Shown here one piece after another: positions 35,410 through 45,350 of a stretch of DNA of 64,000 bases. A program made the position numbers and the translations under genes. The DNA lies in assembly GCF_015353075.1 (NCBI RefSeq), contig NZ_CP064188.1:1240001-1304000 (forward strand), read 5' to 3'. The stretch comes from Rhizobium sp. 007. Lineage in GTDB: Bacteria > Pseudomonadota > Alphaproteobacteria > Rhizobiales > Rhizobiaceae. Each line of letters opens with the position of its first letter. Position 1 is the stretch's first letter. The notes under the pieces were generated by a model. That model searched no databases, had not been told where the DNA came from, and saw only the letters and a program-made list of their open reading frames with translations.

Positions 35410-35891
35410 CAAATTGGTGCAGGACTTCGAATCTATTCCTCACTTCGCCCGCCACAAGGACCCGCGTTATGGCAGCCAGACAGATGGCCACCCTCAAACC
35501 CGCGCGGATATCCGGGCGATAAGAGAGCACTTTCGAACCCCTGTTCACAGTCGAAATCCAGGAGTTCGGTTTATCCTCCTGGATCTTGCTCCTCTTGGCG
35601 CACAGGAGACCCAAGCAAAAGTCTCAGTTGGCCCGAAGCCGCCCCACATCCCGGCGATCCGGAAGGACTGGTGCGGAAAAGCAACCTACGTCATGTCAGG
35701 CATCGAACACGGGAAGAATATCCTCTTCATTTCGAATTCGCCGCAACACTTCCCAAGTCAGCCGCCGCAAGGTTTGTAGACCGAGTCCGCAATATCCCAA
35801 CTGCTCAAGGCGAAGCAGAAGTAGAGCAGCGTCCAACTGGATCATCATCGACTGGCGCGATGTGTTCGAGCACGCCGGGGGGTGGGACGAA
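35410..35891. other. Intergenic region, edge of accessory segment
   Basis: No convincing gene. A 50-residue minus-strand frame at 35697-35848 (IQLDAALLLLRLEQLGYC...) has reasonable composition but no ribosome site. The rest may be decayed sequence. Confidence 0.25.
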
Positions 35892-36699
35892 TCACGATCC
35901 CACCAGAGTTAAAGCGTGCTCCTCAACCCACTCGATCTCAAGGGCCGCCTCGTCGAGCACACCGCGGCGAGCGAGCTCGACCTCCCAGCCAGAACCGTCG
36001 GCGACGAGCTTCCACATGTGTTCTTGCAATTGGCGCATCCGCTCGATTCCCGCGTGCACAACGCCAATCTCAGGCTCGAGATCATACGCGTCGAGCAGCA
36101 AGCGAAAGCGGCGAGCCTTTTCGGCAACGCCGATCGGGAGCCCGTGTGCTCGACACTTCGCGTCACGCCAGAACGGCACCCAACGCCAGGCGATGAACCC
36201 AAGGTCCCAGGCGCGAGGCCCCGGAGCCGCGGTGTCCCAATCGATGAACGCCACCGGAAGGCCTGCTCGAAAGATGGTGTTCCATGGCGCGAGATCGTTG
36301 TGACAGACCGTCTCGACAGGCTCGCGAGACTCCAAGCGCCACCCGAGGCTGGCCGAGGGAAAGGTCGACGCGGCATCGTGATAGGAACGTATGAGCGCGC
36401 CGAGACGAGCACGTCGTCACGCCAAACATAGTCTGGGAGACGACTGTCGAAGCGGCCACCGTGGTCCGGGATGAAGCCGGCACCTCGGCCGACCTCGCCC
36501 TCAATATAAGTCAGAACTTCTCGCCCTTGGTGGTCAAAGCCCAGCGCACGCGGCGCGCCAGCAAATCCTTTACGCTCATGTGCTGCAACAGATCGAGGAC
36601 AGCCGGTGACCAAGAGCGACCGTCGCGCCGAACTGTCTGGCCGACTCGAACGACTGTCGAGTCTGCACCGCCGTCGAGGGGAATCTCTAACTCAACCAT
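35892..36699 (-). pseudogene. Aminoglycoside-phosphotransferase-family gene with two frameshifts
   Basis: Three overlapping frames together make one APH-fold kinase. The N-terminus (from ATG 36699: MVELEIPLDGGADSTVVRVG) runs to about 36580. The next frame carries ERKGFAGAPRALGFD and VLTYIEGEVG to about 36400. The last frame carries the catalytic loop CHNDLAPWN, the metal-binding FIDWDTAAPGPRAWDLGF and the C-terminal helices. Indels near 36576-36590 and 36395-36410 break it. Reading across gives about 268 residues, near the family size. Without repair no active kinase is made; sequencing error in both places is the alternative. Confidence 0.8.
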
Positions 36700-37314
36700 A
36701 CACCTGTCTAACTCCCATTATCCTGCGTGTGCGGTGCGGATGGCCGACCTTGGCCAAGGTTCCTGCAGGTGAGTCTGATTGCAAGAAACTCGGCGAGCCG
36801 TCTTTCATGGACAAAACCACCAATTTACTAACTTCGCTCTCTGGCTGTGAAATTGAAGGGCTGATTGGAATTGACCTCCATGACTGATGCCGCGGTATCA
36901 AAGCTGCTCGGACTATGTCGTGTTGGAACGCGGCCACCCGCCAAACACCGCCAGTGCGCGTGAGGAATTTGAGAACTGTCCGCCGATGCGAGATGCGGCG
37001 GCGGGACTCATGCCGCAGAGCTCCTCGAGGGCGATACTGACCGGTATCGACTCAAGTGCGGGCATGCTGGAAGGGGAGGCGAGCACCTAATGAAAATCAA
37101 TCGAATTTATGCTTTCAAGCTAATTGCCGGAAGCGCGGATGACCTCTGATACGAAGCGACCGAAGAGGATGCGCGTACGGGTCGACCGTGGTCGGTGTTG
37201 CCAGACCAGCAAAAGGATCATCCGCCACAGGGTGAAGGGTGATTGGATGAGCCTTAAAGGATCGACATTCAGATTCCCGACTTCGCTCTTCCAGACTGTG
37301 CACGTCGGTCTCAT

Positions 37315-37360
37315 CAGTTCCAAATGGTGCGGTTTCGGCTCTGTAGCTGAGTGAGTGAGT
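37315..37360 (+). repeat. 46-bp direct repeat, left copy
   Basis: This segment matches 39430-39475 at 41 of 46 positions, in the same orientation (both begin CAGTTCCAAA and end GTGAGTGAGT). The pair brackets the Fic gene, as expected if the segment between was inserted or duplicated. Confidence 0.7.
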
Positions 37361-37728
37361 TTATCGATGACCCAATAACAAAGGCGTTCTTGGATCGTCA
37401 TGCCTGACCTGCCTGTTGCACCACGGTTTTGGCCATGTTTGTTGCTTTTGTTCCAGGCCGGATTCGCAACACAGGTGGGCGGTGTAGCACGGACCGTTTA
37501 GACCTTTGTTGCTTTCTGCATGGCTGCGAAGGCGGAAGGCGAAACCTATGGCCTGCCGCATTTCCCTCGGCGCGTCCATCGGGATCGATAGTTTCGGGCG
37601 ACTATATCGTTCCAAGGATTCCACGATGGCCGAACCCGTACTGCCGCCTGCAACATGGAAGCTGTTCCGGCGTGGAAGGTTCAGATTGATGAAAACATCG
37701 CATTTTTCGACGTTGAGGCAAACTTGCA

Positions 37729-37851
37729 TTGCGTTTTTTCACGCTCGAATGCGTTTTTGATGGCGCTCGCCAGGAAATGCATGGCCGTATAGTGTTTTTC
37801 GACGGAAGAGGGTAAATTAAACCGAATTTGAACAGGCGAATGCGTTTTTGA
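37729..37851 (+). repeat. Three short T-rich repeats before the Fic gene
   Basis: GAATGCGTTTTTGA occurs exactly at 37747-37760 and 37838-37851, and a variant (ATTGCGTTTTTTCA) at 37729-37742. The last ends 17 bp before the Fic start codon. They could be operator sites for autoregulation. Confidence 0.45.
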
Positions 37852-37868
37852 ATAGGTAAGCTTCAACG

Positions 37869-39385
37869 ATGAGCGAATTTCCAATCGGACAGAATTGGCT
37901 GAGGACGCATCTGCGATTGGATTGCCCCGCGCCAGCCGTCGAGTCCTGGTGCGGCCAGACGTCCCGGAAAACATATGTAGAAGAGGGTAGGGTCGTTGAG
38001 AAGTACCCTCTCGTCTATGCTCCCGAAGAAAGCATCGCGGGAAACCTCAAATTCGCTCTGAAGCATGAAACACTCGACATGGGCGTTATCGCCCAGACTA
38101 TGAACAAGGTCGATCCGGCAGAGATCGAAGCCTGGATCAAAGCCGAGCCAAAAGGCGCGTTCGCCCGCCGCGCATGGTTTCTCTTTGAATGGTTCACTGG
38201 AACACGACTTTCTCTGCCGGACGCGGGAACCGTGAACTACGTCCACGCACTGGACGAGAAGAAAAACATCGGTGCGGCCGGAAGGTTCTCACAACGCCAC
38301 AAGGTCGTCGACAATATGCTCGGCGTGCCGGGACTATGCGTCACCGTACGTTCCACGAGGCCTATAGCCGATGCAAGAGCGTCGGAAATCAACAGGCAAG
38401 CTGAAGACATCGTGAACGACTGCGATCCAGCACTCCTCGCCAGGCGATCCAGTACCTGTTCACCAAGGAGACGAAATCCTCCTTTGAAATCGAGCGCGAA
38501 GAACCCACCGCGCAGCGAGCAGAACGGTTCGTTGCCGCGCTGAGGAACATCGCGGCCTTCGATCCGGCGAGCAAAGGCGATCTCGTCGAGCTGCAGAATA
38601 CGATCGTCGATCCGAGGTATGCCGCAGATGACTTCCGCGATTTCCAGAACTTCGTCGGGCAGACGATCGGCCCGGGCTTTGAAAAGGTCCATTTCATCGG
38701 CCCGAAACCCGAGGACGTCGAGCCGTTGATGGCGGATTGGTCTTTGTTGACTGAGCGGCTGAAGGGCATGTCGGACCCGGTGGTAGCGGCCACGATCGTC
38801 GCCTTCGCGTTCGTCTACATACACCCGTTCGAAGACGGCAACGGGCGAATTCACCGCTTCCTGATCCACAACATCCTGTCCAGAGAAGGCTTCACCCCTC
38901 CCGACTTTCTCTTCCCGGTATCCGCCGCCATCGTCCGTGACGAAAGGGCATACGAGGCCACGCTTGAAACGTTCTCGCGTCCCGCCTTGGAAAGAACGGA
39001 CTGGCGATGGGACAGGGACCACAGCATCGTCGTCAGGAACGACACTGCCCACCTCTACCGATATTTCGATGCCACTCCATCGGTGGAGTTCATCTATCAA
39101 AAGATTGGCGAGACGGTTCAGAAAGACCTCAGGGAGGAACTCGACTACATTCGTTATTTCGACGCCGGCTACTCGGCTTTGACCGACATAATTGATATGC
39201 CCAACCGCAAAGCAGCTTTGTTTGTCAAGCTGTGCCTGCAGAACGGCCACATCTCAAACAAGAGACGCGGCTTGTTTGCGGAGATGACTGATGACGAGCT
39301 TTCGCTTCTGGAAGCCGCTGTGGCGGCGGCAGTGCAGCGCGTGAAGGATGGTTTGGATGCCGACACCGACGACGATGATACCTAG
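37869..39385 (+). pseudogene. Fic-domain protein gene interrupted by a -1 frameshift
   Basis: The first frame (37869 to about 38443) gives 190-odd residues of an N-terminal helical domain. The frame starting near 38444 continues with IQYLFTKETKSSFEIE and holds the intact Fic motif HPFEDGNGRIHR, ending at 39385; together about 505 residues. Fic enzymes transfer AMP or related groups from nucleotides to target proteins. Loss of one base at GCCAG/GCGATCC (about 38441-38444) splits the gene. The catalytic half alone has no good start site. A programmed shift is not suggested by the sequence. It is flanked by direct repeats. Confidence 0.8.
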
Positions 39386-39429
39386 GAACTCTCGGGACGC
39401 ACGCCGGCGTGACCGGCGAAACCGCCTGC

Positions 39430-39475
39430 CAGTTCCAAAGAGTGCGGTTTCGGCTCCGAAGCTGGGTGAGTGAGT
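39430..39475 (+). repeat. 46-bp direct repeat, right copy
   Basis: Partner of 37315-37360 (41/46 identical). The 18 bases just around its start, AACCGCCTGCCAGTTCCA at 39420-39437, recur with three transitions at 40618-40635, next to the truncated recombinase and the first insertion sequence. Confidence 0.7.
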
Positions 39476-39613
39476 GACTAGGTCCTGAAGGCGACCTGCG
39501 CTCAAGCATCCGCACGCGAGCAGGGCTTTGCGGCGTCGTGATTACCGCTTGGAATGCCCGTGGGCGATGTGCGAGTAGAACCTGTCGAGCAATCGACCTA
39601 AAGGTACAGCCAG

Positions 39614-40123
39614 ATGATTGATTTCAGGTCACTGACCGAAGCAGATTTTCCGATATTGTGTGAATGGCTAAATAGCCCTCATATGCGTGCTCACTACCAG
39701 AAGGCGCCGATAACAATAGAGGAAGTTCAGAGGAAGTATTCCGAACGCCTCAATCCAAGCTATCCCACCCATTGCCATATAGCCTGTTATAATGGTGAGC
39801 CTTTTGGAAAATTGCAGTGCTATTTGCTTCGCGACTATCCCGATTTCGCGTTTGAGATAGGCGAGCACGACGGCGTAGCGGTCGACCTATTTATCGGTGA
39901 TGAGCGTTTCATAGGGAGGGGCTTGGGGAAGGCTATGCTTCGCTCATATGTGCTCAACGTGGTTCCTTCCCTTTTCCCCCAAGACTGCAAATGCTTCATT
40001 TGTCACGCTAAAGAGAACAAAATAGCTATTCGTGGTTCGCTGTCCGCAGGGTTTCTGCCGTATCGAGACGTCATCGAAGGCGGGGTGGAAAGTCTGCTAC
40101 TTTCATTCGACCGTCCGATTTAA
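39614..40123 (+). CDS. GNAT-family acetyltransferase (AAC(6')-like)
   Basis: The 169-residue protein has the GNAT fold of aminoglycoside 6'-acetyltransferase-like enzymes: FRSLTEADFPILCEWLN at the start, VAVDLFIGDERFIGRGLGKAML as the acetyl-CoA binding motif, and AIRGSLSAGFLPY near the end. It transfers acetyl from acetyl-CoA to an amine, possibly an antibiotic. It is more AT-rich than its neighbours, which suggests recent acquisition. It lies between the Fic locus and the insertion sequences. Confidence 0.8.
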   Translation: MIDFRSLTEADFPILCEWLNSPHMRAHYQKAPITIEEVQRKYSERLNPSYPTHCHIACYNGEPFGKLQCYLLRDYPDFAFEIGEHDGVAVDLFIGDERFIGRGLGKAMLRSYVLNVVPSLFPQDCKCFICHAKENKIAIRGSLSAGFLPYRDVIEGGVESLLLSFDRPI

Positions 40124-40180
40124 TTTAGAGGGATTGGGACTTAAAGCCGAACTGGGCCGTCATGCCCTCGACCGTCTCGG

Positions 40181-40522
40181 TTATCTCGCGGGTAAGTCAG
40201 ACCATCTTTGGGGCATTATCCGACGTGCGGACCTCTGGGCAAGAGCATCGGCGTCGGCCTCGGCGATCAGACGGTCGAGGCAGTCGCTGCCACGCTGGCG
40301 CTGGGCGGCGTCATAGAGCCGGTCCAGGGCGGACAGATGCTTGCGTCGGGTCGACGGCTCTAACGACGTCTTTAGGACGTCGCTCCAGATTGTCGCCCAG
40401 AACCGAGGAGCACCGGAAGAGCCGACGCTGACCACGCCGGACATCGTTGGCGGTATTGACGAAGAAGCTAGATTAACCGGCATAACGACCTGCGCCCACA
40501 TAAACCTGCGCAAATCTTTCAC
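40181..40522 (-). pseudogene. Truncated tyrosine recombinase (N-terminal core-binding part)
   Basis: The 113-residue frame contains a SAM-like core-binding domain (WSDVLKTSLEPSTRRKHLSALDRLYDAA), typical of the N-terminus of phage-type integrases. The catalytic domain with the R-H-R-Y residues is absent, so the piece cannot recombine DNA alone. It probably marks a former integrative element. Confidence 0.6.
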
Positions 40523-40743
40523 GCTCCGTCACAAAAACAACAGCCAAAACCGCTTTTTATCGAGGAAATCCACAACTGCGTAAGCGGCGGTTTGGGAGCA
40601 AAAAGCAACACTCACAAAACCGCCCGTTAGTTCCATAAGATAGATTATGTGATGTTTGTGTGTAGCCGCAAAGTTAAAGTGTCCTGATTCTGCAAAGTTG
40701 GAATGTCACACTCCCCGCGTTTTGATGACCTGGGAGATTGCGG

Positions 40744-42117
40744 ATGGGACTGATTGCGATGAGCGAGCGTGATCTGCAGCGGATCGAGGTTTTGTCGAAG
40801 GTCGTTGACGGCCGGATGACGATAGTGTCGGCGGCGCATGTGCTTGATCTGAGTACGCGCCAGGTGCGTCGTCTGCTGGAGCGGATCCGCGCTGATGGTG
40901 CGGCATCAATCCGGCACAAGGCGATCGGCCGGCCGTCGAACAACCGGATCAGTGACGGTGTCCGGGATTACGCCGTGACGCTGGTTCGCGAACGGTATGC
41001 GGACTTCGGTCCGACGCTGGCGGCCGAGAAGCTTGCTGCCCGAGATGGATTGCGTGTGTCGCGCGAGACATTGCGCAGCTGGATGGTGGATGCTGGCCTG
41101 TGGCGATCACGCAAGCAGCGGCGGACGTTTCATCAGCCGCGCTTGCGGCGCGAAGCCTATGGCGAACTGGTACAGATCGATGGCAGCGAGCATCGCTGGT
41201 TCGAGGATCGTGGCGATCCGTGCTCGCTGCTGGTGTTCGTCGACGATGCGACGGGCAGGTTGATGCAGTTGCGCTTTGTCCGCTCGGAAAGCGCGTTCAG
41301 CTACTTCGATGCGCTGGCGCTATACCTCAAGTGTCACGGTGCACCAATTGCCTTTTATTCCGACAAGCATTCGGTGTTCCGGGTGGCGAAGAAGGACGCA
41401 AAGGGCGGCCAGGGCATGACCCAGTTCGGACGTGCGCTTTGCGAGTTAAACATCGAGATTCTCTGCGCAAATTCGAGCCAGGCCAAGGGTCGTGTCGAGC
41501 GGATGAACCGGACGTTGCAGGATCGGCTGGTCAAGGAACTACGGCTGGCCGGGATCGATGACATAGAAGCGGGTAATGCGTTTTTGCCGGGCTTCATGGA
41601 GGACTACAATGCGCGGTTTGCGATCGTCCCTGCCCGGTCTGAAGACCTGCATCGTCCGATGAACCTGGCGCCGGATCGACTGACGGAGATCCTGTGCAAG
41701 CGCGAGCAGCGTTATGTCGGATCGCAGCTGACGTTTTCGTTTGAACGCAAGCGGATCATGCTGAAGGAGACCGAGGTGACGCGCGGTCTGGTTGGCCGTT
41801 ATGTCGAGACCTATGCCTATGCGGATGGTCGCCTGGATGTGCGCTGGAAAGGGTATTCCCTGCCCTACACGGTGTTCGACAAGGACCAGCGTGTGACGCA
41901 TGCGGCGATCACCGAGAACAAGCGGCTTGGCGATGTCCTGTCCTATATCAAGGAGCGCCAGGACCAGCAGGACAAGCCGACCGTAAAGAGCAACAGCGAC
42001 AAAAATGGCTACGTGAAACGCGCTCGCGGCCCGGGCCGGAGGAAAGATTTCATGGGCGATCCAAAGGTCGTTGCGCGGCGAGAGAACGCGTTGTTGAGGC
42101 AACCGGCTGCCGAATAA
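40744..42117 (+). CDS. ISNCY/IS481-type transposase, copy 1
   Basis: The 457-residue transposase has an N-terminal helix-turn-helix (SAAHVLDLSTRQVRRLLERI, about residues 30-50), a second helical DNA-binding region, and an RNase H-like integrase core with D146 (QIDGSEHRW), D207 (FYSDKHSVF) and E252 (GRVERMNRTL). The ATG at 40744 follows GGGAGA. All catalytic residues are present, so the protein looks active. It is very similar to copy 2 at 43215. Confidence 0.9.
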   Translation: MGLIAMSERDLQRIEVLSKVVDGRMTIVSAAHVLDLSTRQVRRLLERIRADGAASIRHKAIGRPSNNRISDGVRDYAVTLVRERYADFGPTLAAEKLAARDGLRVSRETLRSWMVDAGLWRSRKQRRTFHQPRLRREAYGELVQIDGSEHRWFEDRGDPCSLLVFVDDATGRLMQLRFVRSESAFSYFDALALYLKCHGAPIAFYSDKHSVFRVAKKDAKGGQGMTQFGRALCELNIEILCANSSQAKGRVERMNRTLQDRLVKELRLAGIDDIEAGNAFLPGFMEDYNARFAIVPARSEDLHRPMNLAPDRLTEILCKREQRYVGSQLTFSFERKRIMLKETEVTRGLVGRYVETYAYADGRLDVRWKGYSLPYTVFDKDQRVTHAAITENKRLGDVLSYIKERQDQQDKPTVKSNSDKNGYVKRARGPGRRKDFMGDPKVVARRENALLRQPAAE

Positions 42118-42126
42118 AAGTCGTCG

Positions 42127-42857
42127 TCAATGCATGCTGATTGAGGCCTGCTTATCCGACGCCAGTTTCAGACAGGCCTCCCACAAGGGTGTCTTGCGGT
42201 AGGTACCGTCCTGCCAGATAGTCAGTCCTTCGCGCTCTTCGTGTAGCAATCCCAGCCAGCACAGCGGCTGGATGACGTCGTAGCGGAGCGACGATCGTTC
42301 CATTACGGTTTCGACCGTCATCTCTGCTGGCGCTGGATACGCTTCGCTCGGATATAGCTCGTTCGCCAGCTCTTCGAGAGAACAAGGCATATCTGCTTTC
42401 ATATTGATAAGATTGAGAAAGACGTGCCACCAACGTATCCGGTTGCGCACATCTTCCTGCGTCTGCCCATGATGGATATAAGATAATCCGTGGCGATCAG
42501 ATCGAAGAAGGCTCTCGGTCTCGCCAAGAAGTCCCGACCACGTTTGGTTGGCAGCAGGTTGTCCTTATTCCAGCGAAGAAGTTTGAGGTGATGAAGCATG
42601 TCGCGCACGGGCCAAAGCGGCGGCATGTCGCTTTCGTTGAGCACCTTGTTCATGCTGTAGAGGTCTTCGGCTGTGAAGCCGGGCCACTGGAAGTGCGTGG
42701 CGGCCCAATGCACAAACTTGCGGTTCATGGCGCCAGTCGCGGTCAACCCGATGCCGCCCTGACTGCCGGCGTAGGAAACCGAAAGGATCATCCCGCGAAG
42801 AAGTGGCGAGAGAGCGGCGACATCGACGTCACCCACCAGCTTGATTTCCGGAAGCAT
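42127..42857 (-). pseudogene. IS passenger gene, copy 1, broken by a 7-nt deletion
   Basis: This is the counterpart of the intact gene at 44610-45350. The N-terminal part reads from ATG 42857 (MLPEIKLVGDVDVAALSPLL) to DLIATDYL. There the copy lacks 7 nt found in copy 2 (junction about 42480), and the frame shifts. The C-terminal part (IRWWHVFLNLINMKA to the stop at 42127) is open in another frame. Confidence 0.75.
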
Positions 42858-43214
42858 CGTGCCACTCTGATCCCTGCCCTGCAACATACTGCCGACAATA
42901 GTACAACCGGCGACCGAACAATTGCTACTGAGAAAGCTAAAGCCCGAAGGGGTGCCTCTCACCCGCCCCCTCCCTTCCCTTGCAACCCGGCCCAGCCGGT
43001 CCGGTCGGGGGCTTGCCTCAGCGCAAGTGGAGATGTCGAGTGTCGCATTTCTAAATGGCTGAAGACGCCGCCCAAAGTGACATTTTAACTTTGCGCAGAA
43101 GCGGACATTCCAACTTCCCCGCCACATTGTGTGTAGCCGCAAAGTTAAAGTGTCCTGATTCTGCAAAGTAAGAATGTCACTCTCCCCGGGTTTTGATGAC
43201 CTGGGAGATTGCGG

Positions 43215-44588
43215 ATGGGACTGATTGCGATGAGCGAGCGTGATCTGCAGCGGATCGAGATTTTGTCGAAAGTGATCGCCGGCCGCATGACGCTGGTGTC
43301 GGCGGCGCATGTGCTTGATCTGAGCACGCGCCAGGTGCGTCGGCTGCTGGAGCGGATCAGCACTGGCGGTGCGGCATCGATCCGGCACAAGGCGATCGGC
43401 CGGCCGTCGAACAACCGGATCAGCGACGGTGTTCGCGATTACGCCGTGACGCTGGTGCGCGAACGCTATGCGGACTTCGGTCCGACGCTGGCGGCCGAGA
43501 AGCTTGCCGAACGCGATGGAGTGCGTGTGTCGCGCGAGACATTGCGCAGCTGGATGGTGGATGCTGGCCTGTGGCTATCACGCAAGCAGCGGCGGACGTT
43601 TCATCAGCCACGCTTGCGGCGCGAGGCCTATGGCGAACTGGTGCAGATCGACGGCTCGGAACATCGCTGGTTCGAAGATCGTGGTGAACCGTGCTCGCTG
43701 CTGGTGTTCGTCGACGATGCGACGGGCAGGTTGATGCAGTTGCGTTTCGTGCGCTCGGAAAGCGCCTTCAGCTATTTCGAGGCGCTGGCGCTTTATCTGA
43801 AGCATCACGGCGCGCCTGTGGCCTTCTATTCCGACAAGCATTCGGTGTTTCGGGTGGCGAAGAAGGACGCCAAGGGTGGCCAGGGCATGACCCAGTTCGG
43901 GCGGGCGCTTTGCGAGCTAAGCATTGAGATTCTTTGTGCAAACTCCAGCCAGGCCAAGGGTCGCGTCGAGCGGATGAACCGGACGCTGCAGGATCGGCTG
44001 GTCAAGGAATTACGGCTGGCGGGCATCTGCGACATGGAGACTGGCAATGCGTTTTTGCCTGGTTTCATGGAGTATTATAACCAACGCTTCGCAATCGTCC
44101 CTGCCCGGTCCGAAGACCTGCACCGGCCGATGAATCTGGCGCCGGATCGGCTGGCCGAGATCCTGTGCAAGCGTGAGCAGCGTTATGTCGGAGCGCAGCT
44201 GACGTTCTCGTTCGAGCGCCAGCGGATCATGCTGGAGGAGACCGAGGTGACGCGCGGCCTGGCGGGTCGCTATGTCGAGACCTATGCCTATGCGGATGGT
44301 CGATTGGATGTCCGGTGGAAGGGGCATTCCCTGCCCTACAGGACATTCGACAAGGACCAGCGGGTGACACATGCGGTGATCACCGAGAACAAGCGGCTCG
44401 GCGATGTCCTGGCCTATATCAAAGCACGTCAGGAGCAGTTGCCTGGACCAAAGGTGAGGACCAACAGTGAGAAGAATGGCTACAAACCGCGGGGCCGCAA
44501 GCCGGGTCGGAAGACGGACTTCATGAACGATTCAGTCGTCATCGCCAGGCGGCTTCAAGCGCTGTCCCGGCAGCAGGCGGCGGAGTAA
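43215..44588 (+). CDS. ISNCY/IS481-type transposase, copy 2
   Basis: The 457-residue transposase has the same layout as copy 1, with the catalytic Asp in QIDGSEHRW, Asp in FYSDKHSVF and Glu in GRVERMNRTL. Differences from copy 1 are scattered substitutions (for example IRADG to ISTGG and a different C-terminal tail around KVRTNSEKNGYKPRGRKPG). It appears complete and potentially active. Confidence 0.9.
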   Translation: MGLIAMSERDLQRIEILSKVIAGRMTLVSAAHVLDLSTRQVRRLLERISTGGAASIRHKAIGRPSNNRISDGVRDYAVTLVRERYADFGPTLAAEKLAERDGVRVSRETLRSWMVDAGLWLSRKQRRTFHQPRLRREAYGELVQIDGSEHRWFEDRGEPCSLLVFVDDATGRLMQLRFVRSESAFSYFEALALYLKHHGAPVAFYSDKHSVFRVAKKDAKGGQGMTQFGRALCELSIEILCANSSQAKGRVERMNRTLQDRLVKELRLAGICDMETGNAFLPGFMEYYNQRFAIVPARSEDLHRPMNLAPDRLAEILCKREQRYVGAQLTFSFERQRIMLEETEVTRGLAGRYVETYAYADGRLDVRWKGHSLPYRTFDKDQRVTHAVITENKRLGDVLAYIKARQEQLPGPKVRTNSEKNGYKPRGRKPGRKTDFMNDSVVIARRLQALSRQQAAE

Positions 44589-44609
44589 GGAGAGCTTTGC
44601 AGGAACCGC

Positions 44610-45350
44610 TCAATGCACACCGATTTCGGTCTGCGTATCGGATTCCAGCTGCAGGCAAGCCGCCCACAGCGGTGTCCTGTGGTAGGTTCCGTCCTGTATA
44701 ATAGTCAGCCCCTCGCGATCTTCGTGCAGCAATCCCAGCCAACATAAGGGCCGCATGATGTCATAGCGGAAATCCGACCTGATCATTGAAGCCTCGACAG
44801 TCATTTCTGCTTCCGCCGCTGGGTATGTTTCGCTCGGGTACAACTCTTTCACTAAGTCATTCAGTGAACAGCCCGCTCTTGCCTTGATATTGATAAGATT
44901 GAGGAAGACGTGCCACCACCGCATCCGGCCACGTACATCTTCCTGCCTTTGCCCATCGTGGATATAAGCATAAAGATAATCCGTCGCGATCAAATCGAAG
45001 AAGGCCTGCGGTTTTACAAAAAAATCCCGGCCGCGTTTTGTGGGCAGCAGGACGTCTTTTTTTCTCCGAAGTAGTTTCAGATGGCTGAGCATGTCGCGAA
45101 CCACCCAAAGCGGCGGCATATCAGCTTCATTGAGAACCTTATTGATGCTGTATAGGTCCTCGCAGCAGTATTCGGGCCAATGGAAGTGAACAGCAGCCCA
45201 GTGCACGAACTTGCGGTTCATCGCACCTGTGGCTGTCAATCCAATGCCGCCTTGAGTGTCGGCATAGGCTACGGCCAGGATCATCAGACGAAGCAATGGC
45301 GACAGAGCCGCGACGTCGACGTCACGCATCAGCCTGATTTCCGGAAGCAT
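44610..45350 (-). CDS. IS passenger protein, intact copy, function unknown
   Basis: The 246-residue protein (ATG 45350, with GAGGA seven bases upstream) is encoded opposite to the transposase within the element. It has no membrane segment or signal peptide. Recognisable stretches are GGIGLTATGAMNRKFVHWAA, LPTKRGRDFF and RWWHVFLNLI. A helical TATGAMNRKFV-type segment followed by TKRGRDF could be a winged-helix DNA-binding unit, but that is a guess. It may regulate transposition or be an unrelated cargo gene. Confidence 0.7.
   Translation of the reverse strand: MLPEIRLMRDVDVAALSPLLRLMILAVAYADTQGGIGLTATGAMNRKFVHWAAVHFHWPEYCCEDLYSINKVLNEADMPPLWVVRDMLSHLKLLRRKKDVLLPTKRGRDFFVKPQAFFDLIATDYLYAYIHDGQRQEDVRGRMRWWHVFLNLINIKARAGCSLNDLVKELYPSETYPAAEAEMTVEASMIRSDFRYDIMRPLCWLGLLHEDREGLTIIQDGTYHRTPLWAACLQLESDTQTEIGVH

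Larger units (their letters stand above)
36700..37868. other. Long region without a convincing gene, accessory
   Basis: Several short frames exist (for example 37120-37401 minus, 93 residues) but none shows a family or a ribosome site. A 14-bp perfect palindrome ACCTTGGCCAAGGT lies at 36747-36760. The 46-bp repeat at 37315-37360 and the T-rich repeats before 37869 lie inside. The block looks like decayed mobile-element sequence. Confidence 0.35.
40661..43126 (+). mobile_element. Insertion sequence, ISNCY/IS481-like, copy 1
   Basis: Terminal inverted repeats of about 24 bp (TGTAGCCGCAAAGTTAAAGT at 40661, reverse complement TGTGGCGGGGAAGTTGGAAT at 43126) give TG...CA ends, with further CAAAGTT-N-GTC subrepeats just inside. 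TTGTG lies directly outside both ends (40656-40660 and 43127-43131), a likely 5-bp target duplication. The element holds a transposase and a broken passenger gene. Its right flank is also the left flank of copy 2. Confidence 0.7.

Noticed and set aside
34895..35779. 294-residue plus-strand frame across the zeta-type gene
   Set aside because: Over half is antisense to the DUF1476 gene, which has a strong ribosome site and family match.
38237..39250. 337-residue open frame antisense to the Fic gene
   Set aside because: The plus strand holds an unmistakable Fic motif and matching flanks; the antisense frame has no recognisable features.
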